Of a stretch of 64,000 nt of DNA, positions 36,341-46,300 are shown piece after piece. Source of the DNA: Dryas octopetala (taxonomy: Eukaryota; Streptophyta; Magnoliopsida; Rosales; Rosaceae); contig OY992838.1 in the NCBI GenBank assembly GCA_963921425.1, forward strand, positions 20,749,861 through 20,813,860, in the 5' to 3' direction. Made by a program: the position numbers and the translations under genes. Within the stretch, counting starts at the first letter, position 1, and every line of letters begins with the position of its first letter. The notes beneath the pieces are model-generated. The model ran no database searches and had not been told where the DNA came from. It worked only from the letters and a program-made list of their open reading frames with translations.

Positions 36341-36721
36341 TCATTCTCAATTGGAAGAATGAAACTATTCTGGCTGATACACTATGAGCAATCAAGCTTT
36401 GAGCATATTCAAATACCTGTAAGTAAGGGAAAACACTATAAACTTAACTCAAAACAATTTCTTTGTTTTCTTTTGTCATCAATTGGTGGAAGAAAGCTTA
36501 TGCATGTGGGATGCACATTTGAATTACAATTCTTGACTAACATCAAAACTGTGGACCAACTACAAAGTCATAAATGTTTTATTTTTTTCATTTTTACCTG
36601 CTCAACCATTTTAGTAACTTAGTATTACTGATTGCAGTATAAAAAACAAAAGTTGGAAGGCAGTTGATGCTTAAAATACTTTTTGGTTCTACTTTATACT
36701 TATGGCCTTTTTCTTTTCAAA

Positions 36722-36895
36722 AGTTTTGATATCTTCATGACCAGTGACAATGAGAGCTTGGATTGCAGCCTCGATCAAGACAAAAAGAATGAGCAAACCA
36801 CCTGTTGGGAGGATAGAATCGAACAGTTGTCATTCGCTCTGCTGTAAAAGGGAGTCTGATGAAGCAGGTTTCCTGTGTTCTTTGTTAAAGTCCAT
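36722..36895 (-). pseudogene. Third UreF N-terminal fragment
   Basis: Minus-strand sequence from 36895 reads through a UreF-like start (DSLLQQSEWQLFDSILPTGG). Further on come frame-damaged equivalents of the LEAAIQARIVTDPEDLKT region, down to about 36722. It lies 380 bp upstream of UreF copy 1 and shows that the UreF N-terminal segment was duplicated several times locally. Confidence 0.75.
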
Positions 36896-36912
36896 CTCAT
36901 TCTCAATTGGAA

Positions 36913-37670
36913 GAGTTTAGTGATTAAAATGAGATATTATTTCAAAACTCATTGACCTTTATAGGAAAATAAAATTTACATTGACCATTATGTAATATTG
37001 AAATGTTTTATTTATTTAAATGTAATTTGCTAAAAATAAAAAATGATGTATTTGTTATAAAATAAAAGGAAAAGAGAAAATATAAAAGAGCACAAGAAAG
37101 AGAGAAGTAGGGAGAAATCACAAGACTGTCTTGACATGAACTATTTATAGGGACTGGCTTGGCATGGACTAAACTAGTTAAGAACTGCCTTTATGTTTGA
37201 TAAAGTGTAGAACTAACAAACTGGATAATTAAAATAGTACTGTCCTATATTTGGTGCAGTGCATAAGTAACAAATTGATAATTAATATTATGTTTTTAAA
37301 AACTATTTCTAGGTTTGTTTAGAAAATTAGAAAAGTATTTCTAAATAATTTTCTTTAATGAAACTATATATTTTACACTTAACTCAAATTAAAAATAAAA
37401 CTAATAAGTTAAACAAAAATTAATCAACCAATACCCCACCCATCTGCATTTTATTTTTTTAATGAAAATTTATCTTTTACACTTTAAAGAATAAAACTAA
37501 AAAATTTAAAAACAATTAATCAACCAAAACTCCCCCATAAGCCCCGTGTCTTCTTCCTCCCCACCTACCCACAATCACATTATCTAAACCACCCACTTCT
37601 TCCTCCCACCTACCCACAGTCACAACCATGCCGATCACTTCTTCTTCCTCCTCTTCTTTCTCTCTTTCCA

Positions 37671-37676
<6 letters not shown>
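36913..37676. other. AT-rich spacer with an LTR-like fragment
   Basis: No gene. 37054-37128 (starting TGTTATAAAATAAAAG) matches 42912-42980 in the same orientation and is probably a piece of the same retrotransposon LTR family. Confidence 0.5.

Positions 37677-37746
<70 letters not shown>
37677..37746. repeat. (TC)n microsatellite, about 35 units
   Basis: An uninterrupted TC dinucleotide run following CCATCTCTTTC. Confidence 0.97.
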
Positions 37747-37747
<1 letters not shown>

Positions 37748-37840
37748 ATGTATGCACCTCTCTTCTTTCTACACCCATTTTCATTTGCAACAAAATGGGT
37801 GCGTCGAACCCGACATTGAATCCAAAATGGTTACATTACC

Positions 37841-38119
37841 TCAAACAAACCCAGGAGAAAGAGCATTATTCACCACTTGATCGGGCTCTTCGTCGGATTT
37901 CACAATCTGGGCATGGACTGCTCTACCAGCCCTCAACTTCGGAAAATCCGCACACGCCTTCAAGGCCATCGAAAACGCAAAACTACCCAGCCAGATTAGC
38001 CTGCACAACATGTCACAGTACACAAGCAAAGCTTCAACCAAATACCCATTTCTCGAATACCCAATTGCCATCGCCACCCACATTGACTCGGGCACTTGTT
38101 CATCTCCAAGCTCGTCCAA
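37841..38119 (-). pseudogene. Pentatricopeptide repeat (PPR) gene fragment
   Basis: The minus-strand frame contains PLS-type PPR motifs: MWVAMAIGYSRNGYLVEALLVYCDML, followed by SMALKACADFPKLRAGRAVHAQIVKSD and DQVVNNAL. PPR proteins bind organellar RNA. Only about two repeats remain, without start, transit peptide or C-terminal domains, so this is a gene scrap beside the microsatellite. Confidence 0.75.
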
Positions 38120-38154
38120 GAGAGAGAGAGAGAGATATATATATATATATACAA

Positions 38155-38541
38155 GAATGCTCTAAAACTAACTAGTTAGTAAGTTAATACAAAACTAACT
38201 ACCATGTTGGGCCCACTGCACAATGTAATCTCAAAATCCGAACCGTTTATTTTTTAGGCCCTACTTCAAAGATTATTCTTGTAAAAAAATCTCCAAAATC
38301 GAAAATCATTTAGCCATTTAATTATAATAACAACTATTTCTATGCTTTTATCGAAGATACTGATCGTCTATTTATTTGATCCCAATTAGATAACTACATG
38401 ATTTTCGATTTAGTTGATTTTTTGCAATGATGATCTTTGATGTAGGACATAAATAATTGATGGTTCGGTAGTGATGTAGTGGGCCCAAAAACATGGTTAG
38501 CTTCGTATTAACTTGCTAACTAGTTAGCTTTACAGCACTCC
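38155..38541. mobile_element. MITE, 387 bp
   Basis: The left arm (38155 onward: GAATGCTCTAAAACTAACTA) is the inverted counterpart of the right arm ending at 38541. Arms of about 65 bp include CTAACTAGTTAG and reach GGGCCCAC on both sides. It sits in TA repeats, so a TA target duplication is possible but cannot be distinguished. No coding capacity. Confidence 0.8.
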
Positions 38542-39109
38542 TATATATATATACAGAGGGAGGCCTGGATGGAGGGTGCGATGGGGCCGGAGCTGGGTGG
38601 GCAGAGTGCGACTGGGGGGCTAGGTTGGGGGGAGGAGCGAGGGATGGGCTGGGGATACATGCAATCGGGTGGGGTGCGTCTGAGCTAGTACAAGCCAAGG
38701 AGCTTCTTAGATAAACCTCCACTTTCTCATGGGTTTCACTAAGCCCACCTAAGAATTCATTTAAGTTAGAGGGGATTCACAAAGACCCACTAGTTTTAAT
38801 CCAAGAAGGTGAAGCAAACGGCCCATAAGGTCTCTATTTATAGACTCTTTGATGACTAGAGATATATAAGACCATAAGGTCTCATATTTTTCATTAAATT
38901 TGTTCTCTTAATTATCTATACAATTGCTCTAGATAAATATTAAACATGATAATAAATAGTTACATATTTATGAGAAAAAAAATAAGAAATTGATACAAAC
39001 AACAAATAAATAGATAAATAATCATACAATGAGGTATTACTGAATAATAATAAAAAAAATGTAAGAATTTAGAGAACAAATATGAACATAGGCCAACATG
39101 ATTGAAATT

Positions 39110-39860
39110 GAAGTTATGAAACTTCAAGTTCATTAAAAGCCATGAAACTTCAAGTTTCTATATAAAATATAGGCAGAACTTCAAGTTATCAACTACAGGT
39201 TGTAATGAATCATATGAATTAAGACTTCCAGGTTAATCTAAAATTGATCAAAAACTTCAAGTTGATAAGAAAAAATTATTAAGTTGTGAAAAATTTGAGT
39301 TCTAATTGTAATGATAGATCAAAGAACTTCTAATTTTATAACATAAAACATTTAATTAAATCAAGGAACTTCGGGTTCCGACTTGATTGTGTAATGTAGA
39401 ATGATAAGTTCTAATCAAGTATAAGAATAAGAAAAATCGAATCCACATGAATTTTATGAACTTCTGGTTCAAGCTTTAAATTAAGGAACTAGCTTCAGGT
39501 TCCAATATTAATTTAATGGAATAAGTTTTGAAGATGTTCTTAAAAAACTAAGTTTGGTCTTTCAATTCCATCATAATGAGTAAAGATGAGGATTTATACT
39601 TGTATAATCTGAACTTCAGGTTCTTATATTGAAAAACATATGGATTCAAATCTCGAGCTTCGATTTAATCATTGATAATAACTTTAGATTCATATCAAAA
39701 ATATATATTGGAATTCAGACATCCAACTAAATGGACCTGTTCTATTGTGTGATAAAATCACAAACATAAAATTGTAAAGAACGTCATGTTCTTAACAAAA
39801 CAAATAATTGGCACAAGACTCAATCAAACTTCAGGTTTGAAAATAAGTTTTTTAAAACTG
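39110..39860. repeat. Array of degenerate AACTTCAGGTTC motifs, left block
   Basis: Roughly 14 variants of (G)AACTTCAGGTTC occur at irregular spacing of about 20-110 bp, for example at 39119, 39177, 39366, 39459, 39607 and 39829. The motif is close to palindromic (GAAC....GTTC). The intervening DNA is AT-rich and unique. A second block lies at 41570-42330. Confidence 0.7.
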
Positions 39861-40149
39861 TCAGTTCAGATTTATAATATTTGAAGTAATACAAAACATT
39901 CCTACCTGTTCATGAACCAGCCACACATCATCATGATCGGCACCAACAACAAAAGTGATACCATAATGGATTTAGATGTACCAATGACTATATAAATATG
40001 AATTAATTATCTTAGGCTACCTTTTACTTATTGTTTTTACTCTCCAGTACACAAATTAATTTTATTTAACAACAAGGTAAGTTGCAGCTTAGATAGCTTG
40101 TTTTGAAATCTGATCAATTGCCATTTTATTTCCTTTTTGTCTTTCTCTT

Positions 40150-40153
<4 letters not shown>

Positions 40154-40208
<55 letters not shown>
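40154..40208. repeat. (TC)n microsatellite, about 27 units
   Basis: An uninterrupted TC run. The low-complexity frames on both strands across it are not genes. Confidence 0.97.
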
Positions 40209-40210
<2 letters not shown>

Positions 40211-40269
40211 ACTGCTATGTCTCTCTTCTCTTTCCTCTTCATCATCTTCTTGTTCTTCTTCTTCGCAGA

Positions 40270-40432
40270 GCAAGCACCTCTGAGACGAACACCACCACCA
40301 CGAGCAGCGCTGCTGTCAACGGCCTTGAAAATCTCAATGCCGACCAAGAAGCAATGGATCTGCTCCGAGCTCGATCGAAGCCTTTTGGATCTGTTCTGAC
40401 CACTCCGACTTCTCCTCGATTGGGCATGATCA
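40270..40432 (+). other. Gene-like first-exon fragment of unknown identity
   Basis: After the microsatellite, one plus-strand frame reads SAAVNGLENLNADQEAMDLL followed by RARSKPFGSVLTTPTSPRLG. It ends at a possible donor (CTCGTG|GTAGAC) near 40443. The codon-like composition differs from the surrounding AT-rich DNA. I do not recognise the parent protein, and no further exon is visible. It may be a captured gene fragment. Confidence 0.35.
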
Positions 40433-40497
40433 CAGCTCGTGGTAGACTCCTACTTTGATTTCTTATCAGTAGAAAGTTCTTGATTTTTTTTTTTTTA

Positions 40498-40860
40498 AGC
40501 TCAGTTTCTGAAACTGCAATTTCTGGAACGTTGTATGTGAACTGAAACTGCAGTTTATTGGAGTTGCAAGCTTGCAGTTGTAGTTACTAATTGCAAGTAA
40601 AACTGCAGTTTATTGCAGACTTGCAGTTGCAGTTACTAACTGCTGTTTCTGAAACTGTAGTTTATTTGGAATTGCAAGCTTGCAGTTGCAGTTGCAGTTA
40701 CTAATTGCAATTGTATTTTTTTTTTTAAGCTTAGTTCTGAAACTGCAATTTCTGGAACGCTATAAGTGAACTGAAACTGCAGTTTATTGAAGTTGCAACT
40801 GCAGATCATGTGTAGATGCAGGTGAAACTGCAGATTATGTGTAGATGCAGGTGAAACAAG
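40498..40860. repeat. Irregular minisatellite rich in AACTGCAGTTT / CTTGCAGTTGCAGTT
   Basis: Units such as TGAAACTGCAGTTTATTG and GCAAGCTTGCAGTTGCAG recur many times. A larger block starting AGCTCAGTTTCTGAAACTGC (40498) recurs near 40728. GTGTAGATGCAGGTGAAAC is present twice near the end. No coding sequence. Confidence 0.8.
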
Positions 40861-41569
40861 GTTGCGCAGGGATCTAGTAAGTTTGTAGCATGTGGCCCGC
40901 AAAAGAAGAATGAGCTGTTGGATTTTTATAGAATATGGCCCGCAAAGAAATAATGGAGCTTTGAGTGTGTTTGATTAAGAAAAAAAATTGTCAGTACCTG
41001 TTTATTAATGGACTCTATAAATATTAATAGTTGCTATGAAGTAAATGATCATGTTAATAGAGAACCAGTAAATAAGACAACAGAGAGTACATAATCTATG
41101 GACATTAAATAAGCCGATAGTTTTAATATGGTTCTCCAAATAGAACAAGGAGAAAGATGCACTTAAAACGTTGAAATGGTCATGCACACATATCATATAT
41201 GTATCCATATATATATCTAACATCTAACCAACCAAAAAAAAAACTTCATCAAATCAAAAACTAGATAAGAATCATTAATAATTAATTTGAAGCTCAAAAC
41301 GGATTAGCATGGCGGCAGCGCCCTTGGAAGTAAATATTCAACTGTTATTTATTTTTTTTACTAAGCAAAAGACTATTTGATTTGTAGGAGACTAGAACTA
41401 AAACTCTTTTTTTTTTTTTTTCGTGATACTTACTTTAGTCGCAGATCCTTTGAGTATGCCGACTAAATTTGATCTTATATACTAACTCTCAATAAACTTT
41501 CATATCAAAGCTAAGGAAAATAATCAAAGATGATTATTGGAACTTTCATATGTATGGCCATAGATGTTA
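40861..41569. other. AT-rich spacer
   Basis: Nothing recognisable apart from poly-A/T runs near 41230 and 41407. Confidence 0.4.
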
Positions 41570-42330
41570 GAAACTTCTAGTATTTAATGAGATTCATTTT
41601 TTGAATTTGGGCCAAAATAATGTACTCGAAACTTCAAGCTTGGGGTTTAGATTAGAACTTCAGGTTCTAAATATTTTGAATTTCATCATTAGAATCCTAC
41701 AAAAACCATAACATGAACTCCACATATTTTCGAAACGTCAGGTTCAGAGTTCTAAAATATGTATATAGGTCTAATTTTGAAAATCTGGTTATTTAAACCT
41801 CATAGGACTTCAGGTCCTTTAATAAAATTAGCAAGTTTATGATTTGATCACATAGCAAGATCCAAGAAACTTCAGGTCCTTATTTAATTACATGAGTACA
41901 CGAAACATCAAGTTTGATGTTAATTAGGACTGCAAGTCCATATAAATGAAGTAATTTAAAGTTAAGAATTAAACCATGAATTAAATATAACAATTAAAGC
42001 AAAAATTGTAAAACATTACAATAAAATATTGTTGGACTTTAATTAGAATTTTAAAAGCCATAAAGCTTTAGTCAGTAAATTGTAAAATTAAAGAACCTAA
42101 ATGGAAGTCTCCTTAAAATAAATCAAAGATTTCAGGTGTTGATAAAATATGAAAACTTTTAGTTCTCATAAAAACAATCAAGAAACTTCGAATTCTGATT
42201 TACTTATAAATATCGAGGAACTTCAAGTCTTCATTTGGGAAAATCTTCTAATCCTTATTTAATTGTATAAAGATTTAAAGGTCTATACATAAGATTGAGG
42301 TCTTTAAGACCTCATTTGATTAAGAGTCCA
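41570..42330. repeat. Array of degenerate AACTTCAGGTTC motifs, right block
   Basis: About a dozen variants occur in the same orientation as the left block (39110-39860), for example at 41658, 41735, 41807, 41870 and 42220. Variants such as GGACTTCAGGTCC keep the symmetric ends. The two blocks flank about 1.7 kb that contains a microsatellite, a gene-like scrap and a minisatellite. Confidence 0.7.
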
Positions 42331-42419
42331 AGCCTGATCTCTTATGTGATAATAGTTGCAATGCCCAATAGTATACAACAATAAAATTATAATTCAATAG
42401 TATACAAAATCAACTGTAA

Positions 42420-42683
42420 GGCCTCGTTTGGTGCATATGATAGGATTGAATAGGATAATAGCTAAATTCATGTGTACTCAAGGAAAAACATGGATAATGT
42501 CTTCTAACTTGAAAGAAGAAGATGAATTATTTAATCCCATCATTTTTGGGGGGGATTGGAAGGAATAAGTCTCCCCTTATGATTAGTTCATCTTAATATA
42601 TCTTATTCCTTTAAGTTAGAAACTTCTTCCTTGAATATACATGAATTTAGTCATTTATCATATCCAATCATATCCTATGCATC
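42420..42683. mobile_element. MITE-like foldback, about 264 bp
   Basis: The left half (GGCCTCGTTTGGTGCATATG...) and the right half (ending CATATCCTATGCATC) are imperfect inverted repeats sharing CTAAATTCATGT, TCAAGGAA and TCTAACTT. The right terminus lacks the GGCCTCGTTTG counterpart and may be truncated. Confidence 0.65.
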
Positions 42684-43189
42684 TTGATTTTGTATCCAAG
42701 ATACCATGTTTCTATATAAATAAATGATCTAGATCATTGAGTGATAGTAGATATATCGAATCAATTAATATGATAGTATAGCAATGCAATTTCATTGACC
42801 ACATCGCACACTAGTATATATTAATGTCCACATCGCACACTGGTAGTTTATGATGCTATTTCATCGGCCAAGTTATGCATATCATCGTGGCGAGATATTT
42901 GTGCTGATAACGTGTTATAAAATAAAAGAAAAAGAGAATATAAAAGAGCACAAGAAAGAAAGAAGTAGGGAGAAATCATAGTGTATTTCTCATTCACATA
43001 AGACATCTATTTAATATAGGCTCTTGGATGATGAGAGATAAGCCCTCAAGGTTTCCTATTTTACATTGAATTAGAATCTTCTTAATTATCTATATAATTG
43101 CTCTAGATAAATATTAAATATGATAATAGATAGTCACATATTTATGATATTTACAAAAATATTTTTTATAATTATTTTTTAATATTAAA

Positions 43190-43290
43190 ATGGAGGGGTG
43201 TGTAGTAAGAAGAAGAGGATTGGGGTGTGTAGTGAGAAGAGAAATTTGCCGAGTGTGTAGTGAGAAAAAACGGGGTGTGTAAATAGAAAT
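43190..43290. repeat. GGGTGTGTA motif cluster upstream of COX10
   Basis: Three to four GTGTGTAGTGAGAA units end with GGGGTGTGTAAATAG, the terminal motif of the composite element at 20701-23066. It is probably a remnant of a related element lying about 110 bp before the COX10 start. Confidence 0.5.
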
Positions 43291-43397
43291 TTCCTTAATT
43301 TTTTAAAAAGAAATGTACAAAACCTTGTCAAGTTCATGATCACGATCTCGATCTCTCTTTTACTTCTTCTTCTCTTCTCAAACGACGAGACGAGACC

Positions 43398-46300
43398 ATG
43401 TGGAGGAACTCGCTGAGTTTCTCTTCGAAGCTCCTGTTATCCAACAACCCCTCGCTGTACCACTCTTCCACAAACGACGTCGCTCGGCCGCTGTTGCTCT
43501 CTCACTCTAAATCCTACCTCCACTCCCCCTCTCCTTCGCCTTCAGATTCTCTCAAGCTAGGGTTTCAGCGACCCGATGGAGTCCGAGCCCTTTCGGCTAC
43601 TGCTGCTGCTGTTGATCTAGCGTCTTCGGCCTCAAAAGCTGCGCTCTTGGCTCGCCACTATGCTCGCTGCTATTGGGAGCTCTCTAAAGCTCGCCTCAGG
43701 TACACATGTACACAACATATTTTCATGATTTTTATTTTTATTTCTGTAAATATAGAAAAAAATGCGTTTCCTGGGTTGGGTTTTTCTGTAATTCTTTGAC
43801 TGATATTGAAGTTGTTTTGTGTTAGTTCAGATTGGAATTGTTAATTTTACAGTTCCTTTTTCCATGTAGCAATAGAATAGTACAGGAAAACATTTGGGTA
43901 ATCGTATTCTGTTAAACGTATTGTCTTTGATAATTTGTACAGAATTTTTGGTGATTATGGGTTTTGTTACTTGCTTAATATGTTCAATTCTTCGGGAGAA
44001 AAGATCTACAGTTGATTTATAGTGGCATTAGTTCCTCAATATGTTTATTTATTTAATCTAATTTAAAGGGCAAATTGTTTTTATAACGCTAGCTGTAATA
44101 ATTTATGATAGTAAGTAGGTTAATTGCACAAACACTTAGGACTCAGTTTGATTTCTCTATTGGAAAAATGTAAAAGCATTCATGGGGTGTTTTTGCCATG
44201 TAAACTCATTTTGAGAATTTGACTTACGATTTTTTCACTTTTGATCCAGCATGCTAGTGGTTGCAACTTCCGGAACTGGATTTGTTCTTGGAAGTGGCAG
44301 TGCCGTTGATTTTTCTGGACTCTTTTGCACATGTGCCGGTACCATGATGGTCGCAGCATCTGCTAATTCCTTAAATCAGGTTTGCTCTTGGATAACATTA
44401 TTTTGTACCCATGAATGCACCCAATCTATGTATGTATAACTTCTATATTATGCCAGGTGTTCACTGTGTTTAATCAACGTTTGTTTTTATTAATTTTTTT
44501 TTTATATTGCAGTTTATTGTTTGTTTAATTTTTTACCATTAAGCTTGGATGTGTAAGATACAAACAGAAATGAAGCTTAAAGACAAGCTGGGACATGGAT
44601 CCTGACTATATAGACAGACCAACATGGAAAATTCTGAACAACAAAATAAAATGATGAATTAGAACCTTTTCAAGACTAGGGACTTCTGATCTGGACTGAT
44701 TGGAGAGCAGCAGTTAATTAGGGCTGTCTTTGATCTTTGTTGTTTAGGTATATTTTGAGTGTTTTTGGTAGTATGTTGGTTGTTTGTAGTTGTAAGGTTC
44801 GGTTCTGTATTTGTATTGTCAGGTGGACTAGTTGTTTACTGCTTGGTCTATTTTATTTTGGTTTGAATAAAAGTTTGTCTCTTAAAAAAAGAAAAAAAAA
44901 AAAAAAAAAAGAGAGTGCACTCAAAAGTTTAGGACAACTCCTTTTTCCTTGCTTTGTAGGTGGACTTCTTGTCCACTGCTGAGAATTAATTATTGTTTCT
45001 TCACTTTATTTAATAGTCTTTGTTCCCTATAAGTAGGCTACGTTAGTCACATTGAGCTATTTGTTTTAAGTCAAAATTGGGTTTATTACTTGAAATAATA
45101 AAAAATTTCAGTCATTGAGCCAGGAAAATGTTGTGTTCTACCTCTTGCTTAAGTTATTCTATTTTTTCGATAAGCAGGTAAGTGCACCAGCAACAACATT
45201 ACAGTAAAGCACCCAGTTAAATTTTCAGGGATAAAGGTCTATTGACCTAGTGAAATTATATGTTGATGAATGTTTGCATGGCACACAAAATGTATGATAC
45301 AGTTGTAGATAAAGCACTTCCCAATTCACTTCATTATCTTTGTAATGCTGTATGTATGTACAGTGTACTACTCTATATTCTTTGTCTTACTTTATTAAAG
45401 GAACTTTAAGAGTTCCCTTTTTCTGTTGAGCAATTGTGGTACTTTTTTGCCTTGCACTAGTAAATCTTGTTTCAGTAGTTGATCCTATGCTGGTTTATGT
45501 GGTTTGAGTACTTAATGGCTCATTGCATGCAGTATCTTCAATTTCTTAAAATTAACTTTTTGACTTGATAATGTGTTAAATTACTGTAAATTGTTCAATT
45601 TTAGGTGTTTGAGAAAGATAATGATGCCAAAATGAAAAGAACGTGCCAAAGACCACTACCTTCAGGACGCATTACGATACCTCATGCGATCACCTGGGCA
45701 TCTGCTGCTGGTTTAGCTGGCACTGCTTTGTTGGCAAGCGAGGTGGCAAAATGAATTCACACACTTCCTTTTATGAAAGTTATATAACATTAAGATTCTG
45801 ATATCTCTCACATGAAATGTTTGATCAGCTGTGAGTTTGGGGACTAATGTTGCAGCTTTTATGACAAGGTTTTTGCAGGCTAATATGTTGGCAGCTGGTC
45901 TTGCAGCTTCCAATTTAATACTTTACGCATTTGTATATACTTCGTTGAAGCAGATTCACCCAGTAAACACATGGGTTGGTGCTGTTGTTGGTGCTATTCC
46001 ACCACTTCTAGGGTAATTTGTCCTTTATTTTTTTTTAGTTACATGCTTTTTTCATTGGACTTCTAGGAGTTACTTTATTTATGGCTTTGGCTATTGACAA
46101 TTTATGTTTTCAGCTAACTCATAATAACTGTAATCTTTGTTGTTGCAACATATTTGGTGGCCCAAAACTGATCAGGGTTTTCTCAAATGCCCATTAAGCT
46201 TAAAGATAAAACAATTTTTTTTTTTTTTTTCAATATCTAATTGAAAATACCCAGTGTTTTATGAATTAGATTTCTACATTTTACGTTCCCTCAAGTATTT

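Larger units (their letters stand above)
38840..43150. repeat. Probable degenerate LTR retrotransposon derivative without genes
   Basis: The segments 38840-38975 and 43010-43145 are direct repeats sharing TTGCTCTAGATAAATATTAA and CACATATTTATGA-like ends. Read on the minus strand, the right-hand copy ends TTTTATAACA at 42912 and is followed by CGTTATCAGCACAAAT, resembling a retrotransposon LTR-PBS junction. No gag or pol is visible between. It is therefore either a large non-coding derivative or two unrelated LTR remnants. The inner DNA carries the AACTTCAGGTTC arrays, a microsatellite and a MITE. Confidence 0.4.

Noticed and set aside
40037..40399. Membrane-like or Arg/Glu-rich proteins over the microsatellite
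   Set aside because: Translations of the (TC)n run; no conserved domain and frames on both strands.
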